A program made the translations under genes and the position numbers. This document shows positions 8,930-17,786 of a stretch of DNA of 64,000 nucleotides, one piece after another. Within the stretch, counting starts at the first letter, position 1. Each line of letters begins with the position of its first letter. The notes below the pieces were generated by a model. It was given only the letters and a program-made list of their open reading frames with translations. It made no database searches and was not told the DNA's origin. Source of the stretch: Eisenbergiella porci (GTDB taxonomy: Bacteria; Bacillota; Clostridia; Lachnospirales; Lachnospiraceae); contig NZ_VUMI01000016.1 of assembly GCF_009696275.1 (NCBI RefSeq), positions 1-64,000 on the forward strand. The letters run 5' to 3'.

Positions 8930-10683
8930 TTATCTGCCTGAAAATAAATCTGCCGGACAGTTCTTTTCATCTGCCGCCGTCTTTTCCAATATCAAAATGC
9001 TTCCGGGGGCGGCTGCAATATTGGCGCCTGCCCTGACCGGGCTTTTCCATAGAAAGCTGCTTTCCCCATCGGCCAGAAGCTCCCATGTCCCCCTGGGAAG
9101 CGTGAGCCTTTCCGGCGTACTTTTGCTGTTGTATACAATGCAAAGGGTTTTCCATCGGCAGCTGCGCTCCTCCGCCCGGTTGTCAACGAAGAATCCAACC
9201 GCTCCAGGCTTATTCCAACGGCCAGATATCCGCTGTACAGCATTAGGTGCTTTGTCACAAAGGCCGGGCAGCTGCTTCCGCAAAGCGATCAGGCCTTTAT
9301 AGTACTCCACCAGCTCCTGCTCCTGCAGGGACTTCGTCCAGTCCAGGCGGTTCAGGCTTACAGGGGCATTATAGGTGTTATCCAGGCCGTTTTTGGTTCT
9401 GGCGAACTCTTCCCCGGAAAGGAAGAAAAGGCTGCCCTGACAGGTCATGTAAATCCCCGCCGTAAGGCGGCAGGCTTTTCTGATATCCGCCCCTTCCTCC
9501 AGCGTGGAAGCAAGCTTATCATAAAGCGTCTGGTTGTCATGGGCCGACACATAGTTAAGGATCTGGGAAGGAGCCTTCACAGGAATGGCTTTCCCGCCGC
9601 ACCAGGCAGAGACACTGTCAAGGATTTCCTCTTCCAGCCCCGACCTTCCGTTAATGAAGCCCGGTTCCTCCGGCTTAAGCGCAGCGGAAGCCGTCAATAT
9701 GGTATTCCTCCGCCCAATACAGGACGGAATCCAGCAGGTATGAGGCGCACATGGGCCGTTCGCTGGCAATGTCATTGCCGCAGGCGGAGCCGTTGGAAAC
9801 GCTGCCGTCTTCATGCAGACGGTAATAATACCACGGCACCGTCCGCTGAAACCAGGAATCCAGGGAATAGGTATGGTTATAGACCACGTCCATAATCACA
9901 CGGAAGCCGTTTTTATGGAGGGACTGTATCATTTCCTTCATTTCACGTATCCGTACCTCGCCGCGGGCAGCGTCCGTGGCATAGGAGCCTTCCGGCACAT
10001 TGTAATTTACCGGATCGTAGCCCCAGTTAAAATCTGCAGGATCTCCCGCTTCATCCACTAATCCGTAGTCAAAAACGGGCATCAGCTGGATGTGTGTGAC
10101 CCCCAGCTCCTTCAGATAGGGAATGCCGGTGGGATGCTTTCCCTCTGCGTTCAGGGTGGTGTCCTCACACAGAAAGGCTTTATATTTCCCCCGGTATTCC
10201 GAAGGGAAACCGCCGGCCGGATCCCAGGAAAATTCTTTTACATGCACCTCGTAAATAATGCATTCCGCAGGCTGTTCCGGGGCATGATCCTCTTCCCCCC
10301 CCCCGATGGGATTGGTTAAGCTTAAATCCACGCCCATGCTTCTGCGGCCGTTTATGCCGCAGGCTTTTGCATAAGGGTCTGCGGTCCGTTTTGTTTCACC
10401 GTCAATTCGTATTTCATAGTCATAGTAAATGCCGTGCAGGTTCTTCTCCGTCCGAAAGGCCCACACCCTTTTCCTCTCTGTCCATGGGCTGCTGCAGGAA
10501 GGGTTCTCCTTTGCCGCCGTCCCGGTACAGGTTCAGTGTGATTTTATCCGCAAAGGGGCTCCACAGCAGGAAGGAAGTTTCCTTCCCGCTGCAGGCCGCT
10601 CCCAGATCCTTCCCCTGGTAAGTATACTGCGCCTGAAATGCAGGCTCCAGATAACAGGCTTTCCATTGTTGTGCTGTCTTCAT
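8930..10683 (-). pseudogene. type I pullulanase (GH13_14), catalytic core deleted
   Basis: The start at 10683 gives MKTAQQWKACYLEP and a CBM48-like N-domain. The frame breaks at about 10465 (GGGTGTGGG region), where EEKG should continue into VWAFRTEKNLHGIYYDY. The next piece has the family mark NWGYDP and region I, DVVYNHT. It ends at HIDGFR (about 9680), exactly where the nucleophile motif GFRFDLMG is expected. It jumps out of frame to LKPEEPGFINGRSG, then region IV NYVSAHDN and the C-terminal beta domain. The nucleophile Asp and the acid/base Glu region are therefore lost, roughly 110-140 residues by family comparison. The enzyme would have debranched alpha-1,6 links in alpha-glucans. Confidence 0.85.
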
Positions 10684-10686
10684 GTC

Positions 10687-11682
10687 TTATCCTGTATAAA
10701 TAATGATCGGCTTGCTTAAGGGCAGCGTGATTTTACTGAAAATCTGCCATCTGGTGCAGCCGTCCAGCAGCGCCGCCTCGTCTATGGCCGTGGGAATGGT
10801 GTCGAAGAAGCCCTTCGCTATCTGGAAGGATAAGCCCGCGCCGCCGGAATACACCAGGATGAGCGCCAGGCGTATCAGGTTCCCTTCGGTCAGTCCCAGC
10901 GCCTTCAGGATAAAATATACGGCAATCATGGACATGAAACCGGGAAACAGCCCGAGGATCATCGCCATATTCACAGCGCCGTTTGGCTGCAGCATGGTTT
11001 TCATAATCAGCAATGATACGAACATGGGAACCGCACAGGACAATACAAAGCATAACCGCCAGAAGCCTTTGGCCTTCGTCTCCTTCCTGTTGATCATCAG
11101 GGAAAGTATCATTCCGAAAATGTAGTTGCTGAAGGTGGCGAAAAACGCCCACACAAGCGTCCAGGCCAGAACGTACCAGAAGGTGCTTCCCAGAATACTG
11201 CCGGAGTCGAACAGGGCCCTGAAATTTTCCAGACCGACCCAGTCAAAAAGCATGAGGTGATTGCCTATTTTACTGTAGTTGGTAAAGGCCATGCAGATCA
11301 TGAAAATCAACGGCAGCACAGCGAAAAGGAAGATAAAGTGACCGGCGGGGTCATTAATAATCTGTGCAGATTTTCATGGAGCAGTGTCTTTAAATCCTCA
11401 CGGAAAGTATTGATATGCTTTCCCCTCTTTTGCCAGGCACTCGGCTTTATAGGCGCTCCTCAGCGCGCCGCGCCAGGTGCAGATCATCAATGCAGTCAGA
11501 AGCAGGGTTGCCACGCCGTAAAGCAGAATCAGCACCGACTGGTCCCCTTTTGTGTACAGATACACCTGGCTCGCTTCATCCCATATTTCCTGCTGGGGTA
11601 CGGTTCCCAACGAACCCAGCATACGGACAAAGCCGATGCCGCTCACTGCCATAAAAACCAGGTAGGCCGCCTCTGCCGCCAG
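10687..11682 (-). pseudogene. MalF-type sugar ABC permease, truncated at both ends
   Basis: This is a remnant of the maltodextrin-transporter permease. It has LGTVPQQEIWDEA and YTKGDQS in the periplasmic N-region, PLIFMICMAFTNYS, and an EAA loop (DEAALLDGCTRWQIFSKITLPL). The N-terminal ~40 residues are missing: the sequence begins at LAAEAAYLVFM, directly abutting the GH127 remnant at about 11682. Two frame changes follow, one near 11400 (after KAYQ, before NTFREDLK) and one near 11330 (before FIFLFAVLPLIF). The C-terminus stops at KPIIIYT, directly before the pullulanase start, with the last transmembrane helices gone. It cannot form a working permease. Confidence 0.8.
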
Positions 11683-12557
11683 GAGTGGGATCCCAGGAAT
11701 CCTTCAGCATCTCGCCCAGAAACCCTTTTTCATCCGCAAACAGGCACTCCGCGGGGCCGTAGCCGCCTGTGGCATAGGTATGCTTTTCCGTCACAAGCGC
11801 ATAGCCGTTTTCCGCGGCGTCCAGATACTTCTTATCCCCCGTCGCCAGGATAGGCCATTGCCGCGCTGGAAAAGCTGTTGACCTGACTGTTGACCTGACT
11901 GTAGGCATGCCTTGGCCCAATGGCGGGATCGTGAGCGTTCAATTTATCCCACAGGTAGGTATAATCCCATTCCCTGGCAAAATCCAGATATTTCTTCTCC
12001 CCGGTCAGCAGATAAGCCCGGTACAGATTCTCAGGAAGCGTGTACCACTCAATCATGTCATTATCACAAAGCTCCGGCCCCTGAAGGCCGTCCCTTGGGA
12101 TATCCCGCTTGAACCGCCGGGCGGCGCTGTCCGTCAACGCGGAAATATAGGCAAGCGCCGGCTCATAATGCAGAAACTCATACATATCGAGAAAGCCGCC
12201 CAGCAGCTTTTCGTAGACGTAGGTGCCATTGCAGTCGATGGTTTTCGCGCTGGCTGCAGCACATCTGCCCCATTCCTCCGCCAGGAATACGGCCTTCTCC
12301 TTCAGCCGGTAATCGCCCGTTACCGCGTACAGCTTGGCGAAGGCGCCCAGTTTCTGGCCGAAAGTGGAAGCGCCGTTTCCATACCAGCCCATCAGGCTCT
12401 CCCCAGGAGCGTCCAGGCCGGCTGTTTTTCTGAAAATATGCAGCAGGGAATCATTGGGAATCGCCAGATAGGTTTCTATGGTTTCCCTTCTCTGACGCTC
12501 CCACAGACTGTTCTTTAATTCCACTCCCTGATATCTGAAATCCCTTAATTTTTCCAT
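11683..12557 (-). pseudogene. GH127 (beta-L-arabinofuranosidase-like) N-terminal half
   Basis: The gene starts at 12557 (MEKLRDFRYQGVELK) behind GGAAAGG. It keeps the N-terminal part of the (alpha/alpha)6 barrel: WYGNGASTFGQKLGA, CNGTYVYEKLLGG, and AYLLTGEKKYLDFA. An extra C near 11853 shifts the frame between AAMAY and LATGDKKYLDAAENGY. A 12-bp tandem duplication (11875-11898) adds SQVN. The protein then runs to TYATGGYGPAECLF and KDSWDP and stops where malF sequence begins. About half of the usual ~650 residues, including the conserved Cys/Glu zinc-thiolate region, is missing. It lies downstream of the intact importer genes, so it was probably the operon's glycosidase. Confidence 0.75.
11875..11898. 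repeat. 12-bp tandem duplication in GH127 remnant
   Basis: The unit ctgttgacctga occurs twice without change and encodes an extra Ser-Gln-Val-Asn in the GH127 remnant. Because it is in frame it is not the damaging lesion. It may be a slippage product or natural variation. Confidence 0.85.
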
Positions 12558-12608
12558 ACCCTTTCCTTCCTGCCGCCCGGGCGGCAGTTTCCCTTCTTCT
12601 TATAAAAA

Positions 12609-13526
12609 TCAGCCCTTTACCGCTCCGATCATCACGCCTTTTTCAAAATACTTCTGGATGAAGGGATACACACACAGGATGGGCAGCGTTGATACGATGA
12701 TTACCGCGTATTTCACCTGATCCGCAGCGCCCTGGGCATAGCCGCCCTGTACGCTTCCCACGCCGCTGGAGAACGCCTGGTTCAAAAGCAGGATTTCCCT
12801 CAGGATAATCTGCAGAGGCGCGTTTTTGGAATTGCTGTTAAACAGCAGCGCATTGAAGAAATCGTTCCAGTGGAATACGGCATAATACAGAATCAGCACG
12901 GAAATAACCGCTTTGGACAGCGGAAGCACCACCTTGACAAAATAGTTGAAATAGGAGCATCCGTCCAGCACGGCCGCCTCGTAGAGATCCTCCGGAATGG
13001 AAGTTTCTATGAAGGTTCTTGCGATAATAAGGTTATAGGTATTGACCGCCACGAAAATGATCAGAATCGTTTTTGTGGAAATCAGTCCCAGCGAGCTTAC
13101 CGTCATGTAAAGGGGCACCAGCCCGCCGCTGAAGAACATGGTGAACACAAAATAGAACATCACCTTGTTCCTTGCCTTGAAACCCCTTCTGGAAAGCGCA
13201 TAGGCCGCCGGCATGGTGACCGCCATATTCAGGATGGTTCCCGCCACCACATAGAGTATGGTATTGGCATAACCGGTCCAGATACGCGCATCCTCCGCAA
13301 TCTGCTGATAGCCGTAAAAAAGGATGTCCTTCGGCCATATGGTCACCTTCCCCAGATTGACCAGATTGGAATTGCTGATGGAGGCGATGATAATAAACCA
13401 CAGCGGATAGGCTATGACGACAAAAACAAAGATGCTGAGGATGATAACAACTGCGCCGAACAGCCTGTCCTGCCAGCTGGAATCCCTTTTCACTTTTTTT
13501 GCAGGTCTTATTTTTTTATCTGCCAT
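12609..13526 (-). CDS. carbohydrate ABC transporter permease (YtcP/LplC type)
   Basis: A 305-residue MalG-side inner-membrane permease of the CUT1 importer group. A basic cytoplasmic N-terminus (KKIRPAKKVKRDSS) is followed by six membrane helices. The ATPase-contacting EAA loop is seen as EDLYEAAVLDGCSYFNYFVKVVLPLS. The C-terminal tail KYFEKGVMIGAVKG is typical of the YtcP/LplC branch. It starts 11 bases after the other permease. No ATPase gene is in this cluster, as is usual for this branch, which borrows a shared MsmK-like ATPase. The neighbouring GH127 remnant suggests an arabinose-containing or other glycan substrate; this is inference. Confidence 0.93.
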   Translation of the reverse strand: MADKKIRPAKKVKRDSSWQDRLFGAVVIILSIFVFVVIAYPLWFIIIASISNSNLVNLGKVTIWPKDILFYGYQQIAEDARIWTGYANTILYVVAGTILNMAVTMPAAYALSRRGFKARNKVMFYFVFTMFFSGGLVPLYMTVSSLGLISTKTILIIFVAVNTYNLIIARTFIETSIPEDLYEAAVLDGCSYFNYFVKVVLPLSKAVISVLILYYAVFHWNDFFNALLFNSNSKNAPLQIILREILLLNQAFSSGVGSVQGGYAQGAADQVKYAVIIVSTLPILCVYPFIQKYFEKGVMIGAVKG

Positions 13527-13537
13527 TTTTACTCCTC

Positions 13538-14488
13538 CTACATCAGACCGGTGCCGGTGGACCGTTTGGAAACATAGTTGGTTACCAGCAGGAATACAAA
13601 GTTGATTACCGTGTTAAACAGACCGACAGCCGCGCCGAAGCTGAACTGTGAGGACTTGATGCCCACCGTATATACATAGGTGGAAATAACCTGGGAGGCC
13701 CCCAGATTCAGGCTGTTCTGCATCAGGAAAACCTTGTCGAAGCCTACGTTGAGAATATTTCCCATGTTCATAATCAACAGGATCATGATAGTGGGCAGAA
13801 TCGCCGGAAAATCAATATGTATCATCGTCTGCCACCGATTCGCCCCGTCAATTTTACAGGCGTCATACAGCTGGGTATCCACTGAAGACAGGGCGGCGAT
13901 GAAGATGATGCTGTTCCAGCCCATGGTCTGCCAGACGCCGGACAGTACATACAGGGGAACAAAGCAGGATTCCTTTCCCAGAATATTGGTGTTCCGGGAT
14001 ACGATATGAAGGCTTTTCAAAAAGTTGGCGATTACGCCGCTGTCGTTTGCAAACATGATATTCAGCATGGAAACAAGGACGACCACTGAAATGAAGTACG
14101 GGATATATACGGTAGTCTGCACCGTCTTTTTCCATTTGGGGCTGCGGATCTGATTGATGATCATAGCCAGGATAATCGGCGCGGGAAAGCCCACAAGAAT
14201 ACTGGTGGCGGAAATGACGAAGGTATTTTTCAGCGTGGTAAAAAACATGGGGCTTTCAAAATACTGCTTAAAATATTTCAGGCCCACAAATTTTCCGCCC
14301 GTGATGCCCGCGGTAAAGCTGTATTCCCGGAACGCCAGCTGGATCCCGTACATGGGGACATAACAGAAAATCAGGATATACAGCATGGCGGGGAACAGCA
14401 TGACCCACAGCTGCCAGTTATGCTGTATATATTTTCCAAAACCCCGGCCCTGGCCGGTTACAGCATTCTTTTTTTGTTTAGCACTCAT
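13538..14488 (-). CDS. carbohydrate ABC transporter permease (YteP/LplB type)
   Basis: A 316-residue MalF-side CUT1 permease. The cytoplasmic N-terminus is followed by FPAMLYILIFCYVPMYG in helix 1 and by GIQLAFREYSF, both typical of the LplB/YteP branch. The EAA loop is TQLYDACKIDGANRWQTM. It pairs with the YtcP-type permease 12 bases downstream and with the binding protein 87 bases upstream, forming a three-gene import unit. Start ATG 14488 is preceded by AAGGAAGGGAG. The gene shows no damage, in contrast to the MalF remnant 2 kb downstream. Confidence 0.93.
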   Translation of the reverse strand: MSAKQKKNAVTGQGRGFGKYIQHNWQLWVMLFPAMLYILIFCYVPMYGIQLAFREYSFTAGITGGKFVGLKYFKQYFESPMFFTTLKNTFVISATSILVGFPAPIILAMIINQIRSPKWKKTVQTTVYIPYFISVVVLVSMLNIMFANDSGVIANFLKSLHIVSRNTNILGKESCFVPLYVLSGVWQTMGWNSIIFIAALSSVDTQLYDACKIDGANRWQTMIHIDFPAILPTIMILLIMNMGNILNVGFDKVFLMQNSLNLGASQVISTYVYTVGIKSSQFSFGAAVGLFNTVINFVFLLVTNYVSKRSTGTGLM

Positions 14489-14575
14489 ACGATCTCCCTT
14501 CCTTTAGACAGAACGTGGGATGCGGAAATTCCACATCCCACTGCCCTGTTTAGCTCTGCTTTTTGGTATGAAGCA

Positions 14576-16273
14576 TTATTTTCCCAGATATGCGTCGAAA
14601 GCCTTCTGACGGATTTCAAGTATCTGAGGCAGTCCTGCATCATTGACACTCTTAACGTAGGAATCCCAGTCAGCGTCGATATCGGATTCGCCGGTCATCC
14701 AAAGAGACCAGTAATTATCAATGATATTGTTGATATTTGCCTGGGTGAGCGCCATGGTATTCTGATCTTCTTCCGAATATTTCATGAACATCTGAGGATA
14801 GGTATCGGATTCGCTTGCCTTGGCAATCACATCATCGTATACTTTTCTTTCCTCCAGGGCAAAGGTCATATCCTGTGCCATTTCGATTTCCGTGCTTCTT
14901 CTGATATACATGGGCGCATTATCCGCCATGGTGCTTGTCCATTTCCAGGTACCGGGATCCGTGTCGGGATCGAGCGGGTCAAGAACCTTGAAGCTATTGT
15001 CGCCGGTCTGCTCCACGCAGCCATCGGAAATACCGCCGAACAGGCCCTGAACAGAAACGGCCGGATCATAGAAGCAGTCGAGGAATCTTACGGCAGCTTC
15101 CATATTCTCACATTTGGCGCTGACACATACTCTGTTGCCGGACATATTAAGTCCTGTGTAGTCATCCCTCCAGCGGGTATCATAGGTGCCGGGTTCACAG
15201 TCGATATCATAATCAAGCGCGGGAACCGGTACATACTGGCTGTAAAGGTTGGGGCCGAATTTGTCTGTTTCTTCCCAGCCGAATACGCAGCCTACCAGGG
15301 CGTCCCCATTTTCATTGCCGCGGGAAAGGGACTGGAATGCGGAATAGTCGTTGGAAATGGCATTGGTATTGATCAGACCGTTGGCATAAAGATCAGTTAC
15401 GTATTTCATGAACAGCTTATAACGGTCGTCAACTGCATAGCATTTAATCTGTCCGTCTTCCGCAAAGTAAGCGTCTGTTCCCCAGTTGGTCAGCTGGATT
15501 CCAAGGGAGCCTACCAGGTTTGTCATGGAATAAGCGCTGTTGAACCAGCCGTTGTTTGCGCCCGCGTTGAAGTCCATGGGGATTTCATCGTCAGGGTCGC
15601 CGTTGCCGTTGGCATCCTGCTCTTTAAAGGCCATCAGGACATCCTTCAGCTCCGTGAAGGTGGTGGGAACTTCTTTACCTATCGCTTCCAGCCAGTTTTT
15701 GTTGATGAACATAACGGTATTGGTGGAAGGCCATTTGCCCTGGAATTTGGGAAGTCCGAAAATTTTCCCTTCCATTGTGGTAGCCAGTGTTTTGGTATCC
15801 GGCTCTTCTTCAAACATTTCCATGATATTGGGGGTGGTTTCCTTGCTGAGGTAAGGCGTCAGGTCCGCAAACAGCCCGGCATATTTGGTATAATCGGAAT
15901 CGGATGTGGCACTGAAGAGCAGATCCGGAATGTCCCCGGCTGCGAAACGGGTGGATTTCACCGTATCCCAGTCAGCCCTGATCTGTTCCCATTCGATTTC
16001 CACTCCTGCTTTCTCTTCAATTTCGGATACCCACTTCATTTCCGTGATATCCTTGGTAAGCGGATGGGAAATGATGACAGCGGTCAGCTTTACCGTCTCT
16101 CCTGTGGAAGCGCCTGCGTCCGTAGATGCGTTTTCTTCCGTTTTTGCCGCTCCTGTGTCGGCGGCCCCTTCATTTGCATCGGTACTGCCTGTGGTGCTTG
16201 TACTTCCGCAGCCTGCCAGCATTCCTGCCGTCATTGCCGCTGAAAGCATCAGCGCAATTAATTTCTTTTTCAT
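14576..16273 (-). CDS. extracellular solute-binding lipoprotein (LplA/YtcQ-like)
   Basis: A 565-residue lipoprotein that would capture an oligosaccharide outside the cell and hand it to the adjacent permeases. I chose ATG 16273 because GGAGGAAAC lies just upstream and the protein then opens with a lipoprotein signal: MKKKLIALMLSAAM...LAGC, with Cys at about position 21. A longer frame to 16390 lacks a signal. A Ser/Thr/Gly/Ala-rich linker follows the Cys. The mature part has family-1 binding-protein features: FAAGDIPDLLF, FGLPKFQGKWP, and DANGNGDPDDEIP, which looks like a calcium-loop. The large size fits the LplA branch. Confidence 0.92.
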   Translation of the reverse strand: MKKKLIALMLSAAMTAGMLAGCGSTSTTGSTDANEGAADTGAAKTEENASTDAGASTGETVKLTAVIISHPLTKDITEMKWVSEIEEKAGVEIEWEQIRADWDTVKSTRFAAGDIPDLLFSATSDSDYTKYAGLFADLTPYLSKETTPNIMEMFEEEPDTKTLATTMEGKIFGLPKFQGKWPSTNTVMFINKNWLEAIGKEVPTTFTELKDVLMAFKEQDANGNGDPDDEIPMDFNAGANNGWFNSAYSMTNLVGSLGIQLTNWGTDAYFAEDGQIKCYAVDDRYKLFMKYVTDLYANGLINTNAISNDYSAFQSLSRGNENGDALVGCVFGWEETDKFGPNLYSQYVPVPALDYDIDCEPGTYDTRWRDDYTGLNMSGNRVCVSAKCENMEAAVRFLDCFYDPAVSVQGLFGGISDGCVEQTGDNSFKVLDPLDPDTDPGTWKWTSTMADNAPMYIRRSTEIEMAQDMTFALEERKVYDDVIAKASESDTYPQMFMKYSEEDQNTMALTQANINNIIDNYWSLWMTGESDIDADWDSYVKSVNDAGLPQILEIRQKAFDAYLGK

Positions 16274-16853
16274 TCTGTTTCCTCCAATCTTTATTTGAAA
16301 TTTCACGGTAACCGTGTTATTTCCCTTTGATTTCCGGGCCTGCACACACTCCCGGTCCAAAATACTGACAGATGTCCGAAAGTCATCCATCTTAAAATGC
16401 TGTAGCTTTTGCTGCTATTTGCATAGTGCATCGGATAATGCTTAGTGAATATTTATATTTTTTATTTTCTTCAGCGGAATTTTATGGGTATATCTTACAA
16501 TTTGATACCGGTTTCGTAAATGTCATAAGGATACATTAAGTGTAAAAAGGTTGTGGCTTACTGCTTTGCCTTTTAAATTCACAACCTTTTTACACTTAAC
16601 CTAACCTTTATACACCTTGTACAAGTTAAAGCCTTTAATTATACTTATTTTATGCATAATTGACTAATTTCCATATTTTACCATTAGTATAAAACCCGAT
16701 TTTTCCCGGAATTTTACAGAGAGTATTTTGTTGGCCGACAGGTTTTTCACTTTAATAAACTGATCCGGATTTTTTCCTCTGAAATGCGGGGCCAAAAGAT
16801 ACACCTCTGGTGTCAAAATTCAGAATGAAAACGGAGGGGAGGGACGCTATTGA
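16274..16853. promoter_or_regulatory. 580-base divergent control region
   Basis: The gap separates the binding-protein gene (minus) from the AraC regulator (plus) and is AT-rich. It holds the perfect inverted repeat listed separately. The GGAGGGGAGGG ribosome binding site of the regulator lies at 16833-16843. The region right of the inverted repeat carries a second related stretch, AACCTTTATACACCTTGTACAAGTT, at about 16604-16627. Promoters of both genes must lie here, but I could not assign -35/-10 boxes with confidence. Confidence 0.5.
16536..16599. repeat. perfect 20-bp inverted repeat
   Basis: TTAAGTGTAAAAAGGTTGTG at 16536-16555 is repeated exactly in reverse complement at 16580-16599, around a 24-base loop. 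There is no T-run to make it a clear terminator for either gene, and it lies about 260 bases from each start. It may be an operator for the AraC-type regulator, a folded leader element of a transcript, or a mobile-element footprint. Confidence 0.85.
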
Positions 16854-17738
16854 TTGAAGGCTTATGAATTTACGATTGACAACCCGCTGGAATACGTACT
16901 CACCGGTAAGTTTGAGGCGCTGTCTCCTAACTGGATGCATGAAACGATGGAGCTGATTGATTACGAACTTTTTGTCATTTCCAAGGGACCTTTATACCTG
17001 TCCTATCAAAATCAGGATTTTACCGTAAATACGGGTGAAACGCTGCTTCTTCCGCCGGGGCAGCCTCCCGCCAACCTCCGGCGGGGCTTCAGGCCCTCGG
17101 ACTGCAGCTTTTACTGGATGCATTTTACATCCTCTCATCCGGTGACGCCCGTAATTACTGAGGATGGCGTTACTGACACCCTTTCGTATCTGACGGAAAA
17201 TAATATCCGGCTTCTGATCCCGCAGTACTGCAGGACGCTGAATACGGAAAAAATAATTGTACTGATGAAACAGCTGCAGGACGCTGTCCGTTCCCAGTAC
17301 GACAGGCTGACCATCAATTACATGACCACCCTGATTCTGTGCGAAATCCACAACCAGCACATTCGGCAGCTGAATGTGAGCATACCTGCCAAAAACCAGA
17401 GGCAGATGTTCCAGGACATCCTTGATTATATCAAACGGCACATTCAGGAAAATATCAGAGTAGCAGATATTGCCGGTCATTTCGGCTACAATGACAAATA
17501 TCTGTCGCATATGTTCAGTTCCATTGCAGGGATGTCTTTAAAAAGATATATTATGAAGACAAAGATTGACGAGGCCAATTTCATGCTGACGGATACCAAC
17601 ATGACCATACTGGAAATCAGTGTCGCGCTGGGCTTTGCCGACAGCCACAATTTTATGAAATTTTATAAGAAGATGACCGGGCTGACGCCCAGTGAATACA
17701 GAAATGCCTTTTCCAAAAGAATGCTTTACCATAAATAA
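16854..17738 (+). CDS. AraC-family transcriptional regulator
   Basis: A 294-residue regulator with an N-terminal cupin-like sensing domain (TVNTGETLLLPPGQP marks the beta-barrel) and a C-terminal pair of HTH motifs from about residue 185. The first is RVADIAGHFGYNDKYLSHMF; the second contains ISVALGFADSHNFMKFYKK, followed by the hallmark TGLTPSEYR. The start appears to be TTG 16854 behind GGAGGGGAGGG. It is divergent from the sugar importer, which is the usual place for its activator, so it probably controls that operon in response to the imported sugar. The inducer is unknown. Confidence 0.9.
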   Translation: MKAYEFTIDNPLEYVLTGKFEALSPNWMHETMELIDYELFVISKGPLYLSYQNQDFTVNTGETLLLPPGQPPANLRRGFRPSDCSFYWMHFTSSHPVTPVITEDGVTDTLSYLTENNIRLLIPQYCRTLNTEKIIVLMKQLQDAVRSQYDRLTINYMTTLILCEIHNQHIRQLNVSIPAKNQRQMFQDILDYIKRHIQENIRVADIAGHFGYNDKYLSHMFSSIAGMSLKRYIMKTKIDEANFMLTDTNMTILEISVALGFADSHNFMKFYKKMTGLTPSEYRNAFSKRMLYHK

Positions 17739-17779
17739 AACAGGTCCAAATCGGAAGACGCCTCCCTTTGAACCTGTTT
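17738..17779. terminator. bidirectional terminator between AraC and histidine kinase genes
   Basis: AAACAGGTCCAAA pairs with TTTGAACCTGTTT (one mismatch) across a GC-rich loop, between the convergent AraC and kinase genes. The minus-strand exit is TTTTATTTAT. The plus-strand exit is weaker. Confidence 0.65.
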
Positions 17780-17786
17780 ATTGCTG

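Noticed and set aside
14420-16243. Long plus-strand open frame (607 codons)
   Set aside because: It is the antisense shadow of the solute-binding lipoprotein gene, which has a signal peptide, ribosome binding site and family motifs on the minus strand.
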